A stretch of 64,000 nt of DNA from Kitasatospora cinereorecta (GCF_024172095.1 NZ_JAMZDX010000006.1:372001-436000), one strand, 5' to 3'. Numbered from the stretch's first letter, positions 36,655 through 45,202 are shown. Notes: generated by a model from the sequence alone, not told the origin. Numbers and translations: made by a program.

Positions 36655-39057
36655 TCACACCGGCCCGGCAACGCTGTGGTCAAGCATGTCGAAGGTGATC
36701 CGTGCCAGGGCCAGTTCGAGTCGCGTCTTCGTTCCCAGCTCGGCCAGGAACTCTCCGACGACCTCCAGCGGCCTTACTGTCTGCGCGACTTGCCTCTCCT
36801 TGACCGCCGGGTCCGACCAGCCGCTCCAGGACGTCTTGAACACTGCCCCGTCCAGGAAGTCTCCAGGGCGCGCCCGGACGACGGCCGCGATGCCAGAGGC
36901 GTCGAGGTGAGCGACGAAGCCCCCGTCCTTGACGACGGCGGGCCAGTCCAGAGACGCGTCCGCTCGACCGGCGTCTCGCTCCGCACGCAGCTTCACCTGC
37001 TCTGGGAGCGGTTCCCACAGCTCGGCGGCCATCGGCGCGACAATCGGCGCCATCAGCTCGCGTACTCGGCCAAGCAGGGAGTCGGCGCGGTCGCGCAGTG
37101 CGGACTCGGTCACCCGCTGATCCGGGAATTGGCGCGTGACCTCGGCGGCGACTGTCGTCACCTTCTGCCCGTCCGGCTCGAAGGCGTGCAGGGTCTGCGC
37201 GATCTCCATCAGCGCGTAGTCCCGCGGATCACGACCGTACTCACGGAATACTGGGTGTTCGCCATGGACGAAGACCTCCAGGTTGACGCCCCGGCCCATG
37301 CGTGTCAGTGAGGGAACCGGTCGCCCTTGGTCATCGAGCAGCTGGGTCCGTGTGTCGAATACCGTCACTGCCCTGCGGCCCAAACGGGGGAGGGTGACCT
37401 CGCCGGTCAGGTCGAAGACCTGGCGCGCGTCGGCGCGGTACCGCTCGAAGCGCTGCTCCTCGGTCTCCACCGACTCCGGGGCAGGTGACGGGGCAGCTGG
37501 TGGCGCCGGGGTCTCGCGGCCGGACCCGCGTCCTGCGGTCGGTACACCCACTGGGCTCAAGCCGGTGCGCCCGGCCAGTGTGGGCTCGCCGGCGCCTGTC
37601 GGCCTGGGTCCCGTACCCGCCGCGTCATTGTCTCGGGCCTCGTCGTGGGCAAGGACCGCCTGGTACCAGATCTCGTCGGAGAGGTACTCGGGGTGGCGGC
37701 CCGAGTGGAACTTCGCGCCCCACTCGCGAGCCGTGTCGTGGATGGCCGTACTCCCGTTGCCGGGAATCAGGCAGCCCGCGCCTGGCCGGTTCTCCTGGTA
37801 GCCCTTGAAGATCTCTCCGAGGATGGAAGAGTTCGCGGGGTAGCCCAGAGCGGCGGCCTTTTTCGGGCGCATGGGCCCTTCGCCGCGCAGCGCGATAACT
37901 GCCTGGCGCCAGTCGCGGCTCTCCCGGGTGAAGTCGGTCTTCTGGTATCCCACCGGGACATGGTCGAGGTGGATCTCGCCCACGATGCGACCCTGAGTCG
38001 CGGGGATCTCGACCGGGTACTCGGGGATCTGAGTCCCGTCCTCGGGGTTCTCCCAGGAGAACAGGGAGCGGTCCCCGATCCGGATCTTCCTGCCGTTGCG
38101 CAGGAAGTCGATGCCGTAGTTGGTCTCGTCCAGATACCGCTGGACACCGATCCAGCCGTGGATGCGGCGTTCGCGGAGTTGCATGTCCTCGCTGTCGCAC
38201 TGCGCGCAGCGGTCCAGGTCGAGGTCAGGGTTCTGCCAGTGGCCGCACTTCATGCAGGCCAACGCCGAGGCCAGCCGAATGTCCACCGGCTTGACGGCCG
38301 GGATTTCCCGTCCCTGCTTGGTAACCGTCCTGGACGCCGACCAGACACAGGGCAGCCTCGGCGAGACGGTCTTGTTGTTGACCTTCAACCGGAAGCCCCG
38401 TCCAGCCATCGGACCGTCCGGGACACCCGGGACAGGATTCTCGCCACGCAGCAGGTAGGAATAGACGCGACCCAGATCTCCCCGGATCTGGTTGTGCCGA
38501 TTGGTCTTCCTGAGGTCTTCGGCGATCTCGGCGCGCAGCCGACGAACGATCACTTCGGTGCCATGCTCGGACACATCCTGCTTGGGTTCCCGTCGAAGCG
38601 GCGTCTTGAAGGTGTCGTTCTGCGAAAGTCGGCGCAAGTCGATCTCCACGACCAGCCACTCGGGATCGCCCGCGCGCGTCGTACGCACCTCGGTGCGGTT
38701 GCCCAGCCGGGCCGTGGCGATGTTGAACCCCATGCCGAACAAGCCCAGACTGCCGTAGCGTCGTTTGCCGCTGTACCCGGCCTTCAGTGCGTTCTGCAGC
38801 ATCTCCAGGCTCATGCCGCGGCCGTTGTCGAGCAGGCTGACGATCGGATCATCGTCGGTGGGCTTCGGCAGGGTGATCCAAACCTCCTGCCGCTCGGTCG
38901 GATCCGGGTCCGCGAGGAAGTCGTCGAAGGAGTTGTCGATCAACTCGGCCAGGCACTGCCAAGGCTTGTAGGGGATGTCCCCAAGAGCTTCCAGCAGTTG
39001 CGGAGAAGGCGTGAGGTCGACTTCCTCGAACGAAGGCCCCTCGGTGTCGCTCGACAA
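36655..39057 (-). CDS. GHKL/MORC-like ATPase of a restriction-modification system
   Basis: 800 residues. The N-terminal GHKL ATPase has the Bergerat motifs AELIDNSFDDF (N box), LLDNGRGMS (G1) and GLFGMGFN (G2), as in MutL/MORC proteins. A zinc-ribbon-like CMKCGHWQ ... CAQCDSED follows at about residues 265-295, then a large unassigned C-terminal region. Iyer and Aravind's analyses place MORC-like ATPases in bacterial systems together with a C5 methylase, Vsr and an SF2 helicase, the same set seen here. The start is TTG at 39057 with GGGAG eight bases upstream. The gene begins about 120 bases from IS element A. Confidence 0.85.
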   Translation of the reverse strand: MSSDTEGPSFEEVDLTPSPQLLEALGDIPYKPWQCLAELIDNSFDDFLADPDPTERQEVWITLPKPTDDDPIVSLLDNGRGMSLEMLQNALKAGYSGKRRYGSLGLFGMGFNIATARLGNRTEVRTTRAGDPEWLVVEIDLRRLSQNDTFKTPLRREPKQDVSEHGTEVIVRRLRAEIAEDLRKTNRHNQIRGDLGRVYSYLLRGENPVPGVPDGPMAGRGFRLKVNNKTVSPRLPCVWSASRTVTKQGREIPAVKPVDIRLASALACMKCGHWQNPDLDLDRCAQCDSEDMQLRERRIHGWIGVQRYLDETNYGIDFLRNGRKIRIGDRSLFSWENPEDGTQIPEYPVEIPATQGRIVGEIHLDHVPVGYQKTDFTRESRDWRQAVIALRGEGPMRPKKAAALGYPANSSILGEIFKGYQENRPGAGCLIPGNGSTAIHDTAREWGAKFHSGRHPEYLSDEIWYQAVLAHDEARDNDAAGTGPRPTGAGEPTLAGRTGLSPVGVPTAGRGSGRETPAPPAAPSPAPESVETEEQRFERYRADARQVFDLTGEVTLPRLGRRAVTVFDTRTQLLDDQGRPVPSLTRMGRGVNLEVFVHGEHPVFREYGRDPRDYALMEIAQTLHAFEPDGQKVTTVAAEVTRQFPDQRVTESALRDRADSLLGRVRELMAPIVAPMAAELWEPLPEQVKLRAERDAGRADASLDWPAVVKDGGFVAHLDASGIAAVVRARPGDFLDGAVFKTSWSGWSDPAVKERQVAQTVRPLEVVGEFLAELGTKTRLELALARITFDMLDHSVAGPV

Positions 39058-39176
39058 GGCTGCTACTCCCGTCTGAGATGGTTGCTACGGTTTTGATCTC
39101 TGTCCCGGCCAAGAGATACAGCACACCACCGACAACTGAGCTCAGCACCATGGGTGGTGCACTGGTCCATGCCTGA

Positions 39177-39197
39177 CTGGGCGTTTCGTCCCTGAGC
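39177..39197. repeat. Left terminal inverted repeat of IS A
   Basis: CTGGGCGTTTCGTCCCTGAGC; the partner is 40255-40275 (18 of 21 identical on inversion). Confidence 0.85.
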
Positions 39198-39204
39198 CTC
39201 GGGC

Positions 39205-40043
39205 TCATGTTCCGCGCCAGGTCGGGGTGGTTTCGCCGGTGAGTCGGCGGGTCATGAGGCTGATCATCGCGACGTGAACCATGGCTTCGGCGCGGGCCGG
39301 TAAGGCTTCGTAGTCGCGGGCGAGGCGGCGGTGGTTCATGAGCCAGCCGAAGGTCCGCTCGACGACCCAGCGTCGGGGTGGACGACGAATCCCCTGGTAG
39401 CAGGGTCGCGGCGGACGATCTCGACGTCGATTCCGAGCGTGGCGCCGTGCTCGACGACGGCGGTCTTGTACCCCATGTCGGCCCAGGCCTTGCCGACCGT
39501 GGGGTACTCCGCCGCGACTGCGGTCAGGAGCTGTCGGCCGGCGGTGCCGTCCTGCACGCTCGCGGCGGTGACCAGCACCACGAGCAGCAGCCCGATCGTG
39601 TCGGTGACGATGTTCCGCTTCCTTCCCACGATCTTTTTCCCGACATCGACGCCCTGCGAACTGGCGGGGACGTTGGTGGAGGTCTTCACGCTCTGCGAGT
39701 CGATGATGCAGGCCGTGGGCTCGGGATCGCGGCCCTCGCGGGTGCGGACCAGGCGACGCAGGAGGCCGTTGAGCTGCTCGAACAGTCCCTCCTTCTGCCA
39801 GCGGGCGAAGTAGGCGTATACGGTCTCCCAGGGCGGGTAGTCGTGCGGGAGGTAGCGCCAGGGGATGCCGGTGCGGTCCACGTAGAGGATCGCGTCCAGC
39901 AGATCTCGCAGTTCGTGCTCGGGCGGCCGGCCGAATGCGAGGGCGCGTTCGGTTCGGGCCTGTCGCCAGGCGGTGAGGGTGGGCTCGACCAGGGCCCAGC
40001 GGGCGTCTGAAAGGTCGCTCGGATGCGGTCGACGATCCGTCAT
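39205..40043 (-). pseudogene. IS5-family transposase with a frameshift
   Basis: Read from the ATG at 40043 (MTDRRPHPSDLSDARWALVEP) the protein matches IS5 DDE transposases (CIIDSQSVKTSTN, KKIVGRKRNIVTDT, VWADMGYK-like KAWADMGY), but it runs out of frame after GFVVHP. The C-terminal part RRWVVERTFGWLMNHRRLARDYE, with the conserved WVVERTF and catalytic Glu, is in another frame and ends at 39205. One missing base in the C run at about 39375-39378 restores the frame. The frame read from 40043 ends at 39336. It could be a sequencing error, real decay or, less likely, programmed shifting. Confidence 0.8.
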
Positions 40044-40254
40044 GATGACGGCATACTGCGGGATCGCCACGCTGCCCAGGGCTTGCGGCTTTCGACAGAC
40101 GAACACGTTCAGGCCCGGCTTCCAGGGATGAGACAGGAGGAAGCACACAGTTCCAGCGGACATTCGCGCCACGGCGGCCCACCTGACACCAGAGCCCCAA
40201 GCGCCACCAGACGTATGCAGCCTGGGCGCCCCAGAAACCGGGCCCAACCCACCT

Positions 40255-40275
40255 GCTTACGGGCGAAACGCCCAG
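40255..40275. repeat. Right terminal inverted repeat of IS A
   Basis: GCTTACGGGCGAAACGCCCAG, partner of 39177-39197. Confidence 0.85.
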
Positions 40276-40278
40276 TGA

Positions 40279-40295
40279 GACCGCGTTTGAGATCT
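40279..40295. repeat. Left terminal inverted repeat of IS B
   Basis: GACCGCGTTTGAGATCT; partner at 41640-41656 with one mismatch. Confidence 0.87.
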
Positions 40296-40314
40296 GACAT
40301 GGGACGATCGGTCG

Positions 40315-40710
40315 GTGATTCGACTCGTGAACCGTGACCGCTCTCTTGAGGAGCTTGAGCGAGACCGCTGGTCGGCCCCGTCGGGCGGCGAAACGCGGCT
40401 GATGGCGACCGTGCGCGAGCTTCGGCGTAAGCCGCTCGGCGACCTGACGGTCGAGGACATGCGGCTGCTGATCAGGCAAGACGTGGGCCTTGCCCATCTC
40501 CTGCCCCTGGCGGTGGAGGTCCTCCGGGGCGACCCGCTGGCGGAAGGCGACATGTACGAGGGCGATCTGCTGGCTGCCGTGCTCACCCGGAGTCCGGAAA
40601 TCTGGAGCGAGTCCCCCGAACTCGGGCGGGAGGTCCGCCTGATCGTCTCCGAGTTGGCCGACGTGCCGCCTGGCCTGAAGCGCGAGGTTGAGGGGTTCTT
40701 GGCTCTGTAG
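40315..40710 (+). CDS. CdiI-like contact-dependent growth inhibition immunity protein, passenger in IS B
   Basis: 131 residues. LVNRDRSLEELERDRW, RELRRKPLGDLTVEDMRLLIRQ and GLAHLLPLAVEVLRGDPLAEGDMYEGDLLAAVL match a small alpha-helical family annotated as contact-dependent growth inhibition immunity in streptomycetes. No toxin gene is adjacent, so it is orphaned. The GTG at 40315 is taken as start; a GTG at 40327 (VNRDRSLEEL) is an alternative. It lies wholly within the terminal repeats of IS B and has its own terminator, so it travels with the element. Confidence 0.68.
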   Translation: MIRLVNRDRSLEELERDRWSAPSGGETRLMATVRELRRKPLGDLTVEDMRLLIRQDVGLAHLLPLAVEVLRGDPLAEGDMYEGDLLAAVLTRSPEIWSESPELGREVRLIVSELADVPPGLKREVEGFLAL

Positions 40711-40738
40711 CTCGCCGACAGCAGCTGCCGTCGGCGAG
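40711..40738 (+). terminator. Terminator of the immunity gene
   Basis: CTCGCCGAC / GTCGGCGAG with a ten-base loop, starting one base after the stop codon; it also insulates the convergent transposase gene. Confidence 0.75.
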
Positions 40739-40747
40739 GGAGGCTGT

Positions 40748-41602
40748 CTACGAGGGTTGCCGCACGAGCGGTCGTGGGCCGGGACGCGTCGCAGCACGGC
40801 CCCGGGTGAGCCGGCGGACCATGACGCCGATCATGGCCCAGCGGATCATCGTCTCCGAGTGCTTCGGGCTGGTCTCGTAGTCCCGGGCGAGGCGCCGGTG
40901 GGCGGTGAGCCACGAGAAGGTCCGCTCCACCGCCCACCGCTTGGGCTGGACCTGGAAGCCGCGCTGGCCAGGATCCTTGCGGACGATCTCCAGGTCGCGG
41001 CCGAGGATCTTGGCGGCCCACTCGACCAGGCGGCCGGCGAAGCCCTGGTCGGCCCAGACCTTCTTGACGCTGGGGTGGTCGAGCCTGGTCCACAGCAACG
41101 GCCGCTTCGCGCCGTCGCGGTCCTGGATGCTCGCCGCGACGACGTGGACGGCCAGGAGCAGGCCGAGGGTGTCGGTGACGATGAACCGCTTGCGACCCTT
41201 CACCTTCTTGCCCGCGTCGAAGCCCCTGGTCGCCACCGGGACGGTGTCGCCGGTGCGGACGGACTGCGAATCGATCAGGCCCGCGCTCGGCTCCACGTCG
41301 CGGCCGTCGGCTTCACGGACCTTGCCGCGCAGGGCATCGTGGATGCGCTCGACGGTGCCGTCGTCGTGCCACCACGTGAAGTACCAGTAAACCGTCGGCC
41401 AGGGCGCGAAGTCCTTCGGCAGCTGCCGCCAGGCACACCCCGTCCGCGCCACGTGGAAGATCGCGTCCACGATCCGCCGCCGCGGATGCTTCTCCCGACG
41501 CCCACCCTTCGGCCCCACCCGCGCCGGCGGGAGCAACGGCTCCACCAGTGCCCACTGCTCGTCCGTCAGGTCAGACGGATATCCGCCCCCAACACCGCTC
41601 AC
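40748..41602 (-). CDS. IS5-family transposase of element B (intact)
   Basis: 284 residues. Start GTG at 41602. LTDEQWALVEPLLPPARVGPKGGR and the DDE segments GLIDSQSVRTGDT, GKKVKGRKRFIVTDT, VWADQGFAG and KRWAVERTFSWLTAHRRLARDYE define an IS5-type transposase. No frame break is visible, so the element may be active. The protein is clearly different from that of IS A, yet both elements took the same TGA target. Confidence 0.93.
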   Translation of the reverse strand: MSGVGGGYPSDLTDEQWALVEPLLPPARVGPKGGRREKHPRRRIVDAIFHVARTGCAWRQLPKDFAPWPTVYWYFTWWHDDGTVERIHDALRGKVREADGRDVEPSAGLIDSQSVRTGDTVPVATRGFDAGKKVKGRKRFIVTDTLGLLLAVHVVAASIQDRDGAKRPLLWTRLDHPSVKKVWADQGFAGRLVEWAAKILGRDLEIVRKDPGQRGFQVQPKRWAVERTFSWLTAHRRLARDYETSPKHSETMIRWAMIGVMVRRLTRGRAATRPGPRPLVRQPS

Positions 41603-41639
41603 AGCGAGCTCAACGAACGCCTCAGCAACGGGACACGGT

Positions 41640-41656
41640 AGATCTCAAACACGGTC
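41640..41656. repeat. Right terminal inverted repeat of IS B
   Basis: AGATCTCAAACACGGTC; followed by TGA (41657-41659), the outer target duplication. Confidence 0.87.
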
Positions 41657-41792
41657 TGAGCAACGCGGCAAGCGCCCGCGCGGCTGACCACGACTACGGA
41701 GAGTCACCCGATGACGTCTTCGCCTTCCGAAGTGGTCATCGACAGCAACGGCATGGTCGCACTGCCCATGGTGTCCTCGTCGAAAGGAGACG

Positions 41793-42653
41793 CTACAGGC
41801 TTCCAGCGGCGGCGATGGAAGGACCGTTCTCCGTCGTCTCAACGACGCCATCGCCGACCTGCTGAACGGCCGACGGCCGTCGCGTCCCGGCGCGTAGCGC
41901 CCGCAACTCCCGGCTGATTCGCTCGGCCGCTAGGACGGGGTCCTCGTGCTCCCAGACCCGGATGACTCTCCAGCCGGAGTCGATCAGCTTTTCGTTGGTC
42001 TCGGTGTCCCGGGCCCGATTGCCCTCGATCTTCTCGCGCCAGAAGTCCGCGTTCTTGACTGCGGGGCGGTAGTGCTCTGGACACCCGTGCCAGAAGCAGC
42101 CGTCGATGAAAACCGCCACTCGGTCACCGGGGAAGACCACGTCGGCCTTGCGCCGGATCTCGGCAAGCGGCTTGGCGTCCACTCGGTAGCGCAACCCGCG
42201 CTGGTAGAGCAGCTTGCGCAGAGCCAGCTCCGGTCGGGTGTTCTTGCCTCGGTTGGCACGCATCGAGGCACGCACCTCCAAAGAAGACGCTGTCGAACCC
42301 GCAGGCAGCGGCTCCTCGGCGAGAAGCCCCTTATCCCATGCCTGCTGCCAAGCCGCAGCCAGGTTCTGTCCCCGGGAGTCGTGCTCGACCTCGCAGACGT
42401 ACCGTTCCTGGGTCTTACCATCTTGCGACCAACGAAGGTAGGCACGGATCCGCCGGGTGCTCCGGTACAGCCGAAGGCTGATCGAGGCCCGAGCGAAGCG
42501 TCCATCTCCGAGGGCGACACTCCGCCGGTTGTGACCACCTGCGGCTCGGTCCTGTTCCACCGCTGGCGCCACGGCACCCGCGCGCCGCTTGTACGCCCGC
42601 TCGGGAGGCATCTGCTCCTTCCAGCGGTGGCCCTGGCTCTCATTCCGTGGCAT
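41793..42653 (-). CDS. Vsr-type very-short-patch repair endonuclease with an N-terminal extension
   Basis: 286 residues. The Vsr domain occupies about residues 130-250: RANRGKNTRPELALRKLL, then IRRKADVVFPGDRVAVFIDGCFWHGC (catalytic Asp and His), FWREKIEGNRARD and GWRVIRVWEHE. Vsr nicks next to T:G mismatches produced by deamination of 5-methylcytosine. The first 130 residues (with SISLRLYRSTRRIRAYLRWS) are absent in the short enterobacterial Vsr and are unassigned. The start ATG at 42653 lies four bases after the methyltransferase stop. The final about 30 residues are not Vsr-like and run toward the IS region. Confidence 0.88.
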   Translation of the reverse strand: MPRNESQGHRWKEQMPPERAYKRRAGAVAPAVEQDRAAGGHNRRSVALGDGRFARASISLRLYRSTRRIRAYLRWSQDGKTQERYVCEVEHDSRGQNLAAAWQQAWDKGLLAEEPLPAGSTASSLEVRASMRANRGKNTRPELALRKLLYQRGLRYRVDAKPLAEIRRKADVVFPGDRVAVFIDGCFWHGCPEHYRPAVKNADFWREKIEGNRARDTETNEKLIDSGWRVIRVWEHEDPVLAAERISRELRALRAGTRRPSAVQQVGDGVVETTENGPSIAAAGSL

Positions 42654-42657
42654 GTCG

Positions 42658-44007
42658 TCAGTGTCCCGCTGCGGCCAGTGCGTCGGCGACGGCGTTGGCG
42701 AAGAACTCGCCGAGCACAACCGGGACGGCGTTGCCCAGTTGGCGCATCTGCTCGCCCCGAGGGCCGGACCCGAGCCACTCGTCGGGGAAGGTCATCACCC
42801 GGGCGGTCTCGCGGACCGTCATGTAGCGGTGCCGATAGGTCCACCCGTCGGGCGCCCCGGGGTCACGGAACCGCTCGTCCAGAAGCATCACGGACTCGCC
42901 GCCAGGCACTCCGTGCACGCCGGCCTTGACCGTCTTCGCGGGGCGGTCGAGTTCGTTCGGGGTATGTCCCTTGTAGATTCGCGCCCCGGGCCAGCCGATG
43001 TGGTCGACGATTCCGACCTTCTTACCGAAGTCGTGCTTCTCCTCAAGGCGACTGAGGTCGACCTCCGGCAGAGCGGGGAGTTCCGCGTCAGTGCCGAAGC
43101 CGGCGATGGCGTCGCGCAGCGTACGCCAAGGCAGGTAGTCGTCCTCCTTGATCTTCTTGGGCAGGTTGGCCCGGACCCGGTCCCGCACGTGCCCCGGCAC
43201 CTGGTGACGTTGCCAGTACGGGCCGTCCTCGTCCCGCATGGAGCGCCACAGTGCGTCCTCGGAGAACTTCGGGGTCTCCACGTACTTCGTGAATGCCTCG
43301 ATGTCGACGCCGAGGTCGGCCCGGAAGGCCACGATGACGACACGGTTCCGCACCTGGGGGACGCCGTAGTTCGCGGCGTTGACCGGCACCATCACGACCT
43401 TGTAGTGGTCGGGGTCGCTGTCCTCGGGGGACAGTCCTCGAAGGATGCCGGACAGGTGGGCGTCGTGGTCCTGCCACCTCGCCTCGTTGTCGCGCTTCTC
43501 GAACGGCAGGCGCAGTTCGTTCTGGATGTACTTGAAGTAGTCGGCGAACGAGGGCCGCAGGAGTCCGCGGACGTTCTCGCAGATGACGGCCTTCGGCCGG
43601 ATCTCGCGGACGGCCTTGAACATGGCGGGGAACATGTTGCGCTTGTCCTCGTCGCCCTTCGCCACGCCCCCGGCGCTGAACGGCTGGCACGGTGGCCCTC
43701 CCGCGAGGACGTCCACCTTGCCCTCAAGGGCGCTCATGTCGAGGTCGCGCACGTCTCCCGGATAGAGGGGAGCCGGCTGGCCTGGCTCCGGGGGCTCCGG
43801 CTTCGTCCCGTCGACACGGAGCAAGCCGTCGACGCCAAGGGTCTTTCGCGCGCTGGCAACCAGCGTCTCGCAAGCCCGGTTGTTGAACTCGTTGAACAGC
43901 AGTGGACGGAAGCCCGCCCGGTGCACCGCCATGGCCAAGCCGCCGCCGCCGGCGAATAGCTCGACACTGGTGCGGGGCTTCTTCTTGTCTTCAGGCTGTT
44001 CAACCAT
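42658..44007 (-). CDS. C5-cytosine DNA methyltransferase
   Basis: 449 residues with the conserved order: motif I SVELFAGGGGLAMA, motif IV GGPPCQPFS with the catalytic Cys, motif VI VICENVRG, motif VIII QVRNRVVIVAF and motif X GNAVP. The variable target-recognition region lies at about residues 230-370. The best match by context is the partner of the Eco29kI-like enzyme encoded divergently, whose relatives recognise CCGCGG; specificity here is inferred. The Vsr gene follows in the same operon. Confidence 0.93.
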   Translation of the reverse strand: MVEQPEDKKKPRTSVELFAGGGGLAMAVHRAGFRPLLFNEFNNRACETLVASARKTLGVDGLLRVDGTKPEPPEPGQPAPLYPGDVRDLDMSALEGKVDVLAGGPPCQPFSAGGVAKGDEDKRNMFPAMFKAVREIRPKAVICENVRGLLRPSFADYFKYIQNELRLPFEKRDNEARWQDHDAHLSGILRGLSPEDSDPDHYKVVMVPVNAANYGVPQVRNRVVIVAFRADLGVDIEAFTKYVETPKFSEDALWRSMRDEDGPYWQRHQVPGHVRDRVRANLPKKIKEDDYLPWRTLRDAIAGFGTDAELPALPEVDLSRLEEKHDFGKKVGIVDHIGWPGARIYKGHTPNELDRPAKTVKAGVHGVPGGESVMLLDERFRDPGAPDGWTYRHRYMTVRETARVMTFPDEWLGSGPRGEQMRQLGNAVPVVLGEFFANAVADALAAAGH

Positions 44008-44123
44008 GGGAGAACCATACCGCGGAGTTGGTGATCATGGGGCGATTTCACTCGAACGAGTCGCCTGGGAGTGAGCAAAACCATAGGGTTCGTGGTGGTC
44101 AATGCCGCACAAGGAGTAGGCGA

Positions 44124-44963
44124 ATGATGCAGGCCGCCGGGCCGGACGGCCGAGGCCCCTACCACGACGACTTCCGGCTGAGCATCACCAAGGCCCTCGG
44201 TGATCAGCTGGCAGCCGCGCTGGAGAAGCTGGGCCGGGCCCCGCTAGATGAGCAGCACCTCAAGGCACTCGACGAACGGCCCGGCGTCTACCAGCTCTAC
44301 CTCAATGAGAAGTTCGTCTACGTCGGCAAGGCCGACAAGACCCTGCCCGGTCGGCTCCGAAACCACCTGGACAAGATCTCGGGTCGGCGCGACATCGACC
44401 TCGCCGACGTCGCCTTCTCCTGCCTGTACGTCGACGAGGACTTCTCCGCGCTCGCGCCGGAGCAGTTGCTCATCAGTCACCATAAGGAGAAGGGCGACAT
44501 TCCCTGGAACAACAACGGCTTCGGCAACAAGGACCCCGGGCGCCAGCGCGACAACACGATCCTCAAGAAGAATCACTTCGACGTCCAGTACAAGATCAAC
44601 CTTGACCTGCCCGTGAAGGGGCTCGCACCCGGCGAGAGCACACTCCATGCCTTCCTCAAGGCGCTCAAGAGCGGCCTCCACTACAACTTCCGGTACGCCG
44701 AGCCGCCGCAGTCGAAGCTCACCATGATGAGCGTGCCCCCGGGCGAACTCGCCGCAGACGAGGCGTTCCGGCTCGTTTCCGCAGCGTTCCCGGAGACATG
44801 GCAGGTCACGGCCCTCATGGGCTACGTGATCATGTACCCGGATGCTCCGTCTGAGTACAAGAGCGCGATTCGCTACTACCGCTCAGGCGAAGCCATCCCC
44901 GCAGTGCCAGAGGCTTCTTCCGAGGAGATGAGCGCGGACGATGATGTCAACGCCGACGAATGA
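44124..44963 (+). CDS. Eco29kI-like GIY-YIG restriction endonuclease
   Basis: 279 residues from the ATG at 44124, with AAGGAG upstream. GVYQLYLNEKFVYVGKA is the GIY-YIG core; the helix LPGRLRNHLDKISGR, the EQLLI segment and WNNNGFGNKDPGRQRD match the rest of the Eco29kI pattern. The family cuts CCGCGG-type sites as dimers. It is divergent from the methyltransferase with a 116-base intergenic region that must hold both promoters. Residues 150-279 are less conserved, with an acidic tail. Confidence 0.87.
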   Translation: MMQAAGPDGRGPYHDDFRLSITKALGDQLAAALEKLGRAPLDEQHLKALDERPGVYQLYLNEKFVYVGKADKTLPGRLRNHLDKISGRRDIDLADVAFSCLYVDEDFSALAPEQLLISHHKEKGDIPWNNNGFGNKDPGRQRDNTILKKNHFDVQYKINLDLPVKGLAPGESTLHAFLKALKSGLHYNFRYAEPPQSKLTMMSVPPGELAADEAFRLVSAAFPETWQVTALMGYVIMYPDAPSEYKSAIRYYRSGEAIPAVPEASSEEMSADDDVNADE

Positions 44964-45202
44964 CACTCATGGCGTGAGGCTGGGGCAGCGTGCCAAACGC
45001 TTTGAGCGGGCGCCCTCCCCCGGCTGGGGTGGGCCGCCGTGGTGGGGATAGGGTCACGTCCCAGCTGGCACCCCCGCCCTCAAGACAGGCGTCTCGCTCT
45101 GGACCTCCTCACCCGGCGCAGCTCAACGCTGGACACGAGAGCTTGTCTATGACTCATGGCCGTCAGAGGATTGCCCTGACTACGAGCCGTGAGGAGCCGC
45201 CG
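44964..45202. other. Island end: gap before the full aminotransferase copy
   Basis: About 240 bases without a recognisable gene. It ends in CCGTGAGGAGCCGCCG just before the ATG of the aminotransferase, giving that copy a Shine-Dalgarno. The sequence differs from that upstream of the truncated copy, so the two genes have different promoters. Confidence 0.6.

Larger units (their letters stand above)
39177..40275 (-). mobile_element. IS5-family insertion sequence A (1,099 bp)
   Basis: Terminal inverted repeats: CTGGGCGTTTCGTCCCTGAGC at 39177 and the reverse complement of GCTTACGGGCGAAACGCCCAG at 40275; 18 of 21 positions match. It is flanked by TGA direct repeats at 39174-39176 and 40276-40278, the T-N-A target duplication typical of the IS1031 group of IS5. 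The transposase is frameshifted (see pseudogene). The right-hand TGA is shared with element B. Confidence 0.88.
40279..41656. mobile_element. IS5-family insertion sequence B (1,378 bp) with a passenger gene
   Basis: Terminal inverted repeats GACCGCGTTTGAGATCT (40279-40295) and AGATCTCAAACACGGTC (41640-41656) match at 16 of 17 positions. TGA direct repeats flank it at 40276-40278 and 41657-41659. The element holds an intact transposase and, between it and the left repeat, a CdiI-like immunity gene. IS A and IS B therefore lie as TGA-A-TGA-B-TGA. Removing both leaves the sequence catgccTGAgcaacg as the original target. Confidence 0.88.
34239..45202. mobile_element. Genomic island between duplicated aminotransferase segments
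   Basis: About 11 kb lying between a truncated and a full aminotransferase copy that share a near-identical direct repeat. It encodes a restriction-modification/MORC-type defence system, and two tandem IS5-family elements interrupt it. No integrase, tRNA attachment site or conjugation gene was found, so it does not look like a site-specific integrative element; acquisition by homologous recombination through the aminotransferase gene fits better. Several island genes use rarer codons than the core. Confidence 0.75.

Noticed and set aside
40711-40738. Stem at the end of the immunity gene as an IS end
   Set aside because: Its arms pair with each other, not with the right side of the element; the true left repeat is at 40279-40295.
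41711-41917. Small plus-strand frame between IS B and the Vsr gene
   Set aside because: No family or ribosome-binding support, and it overlaps the Vsr C-terminus on the other strand.
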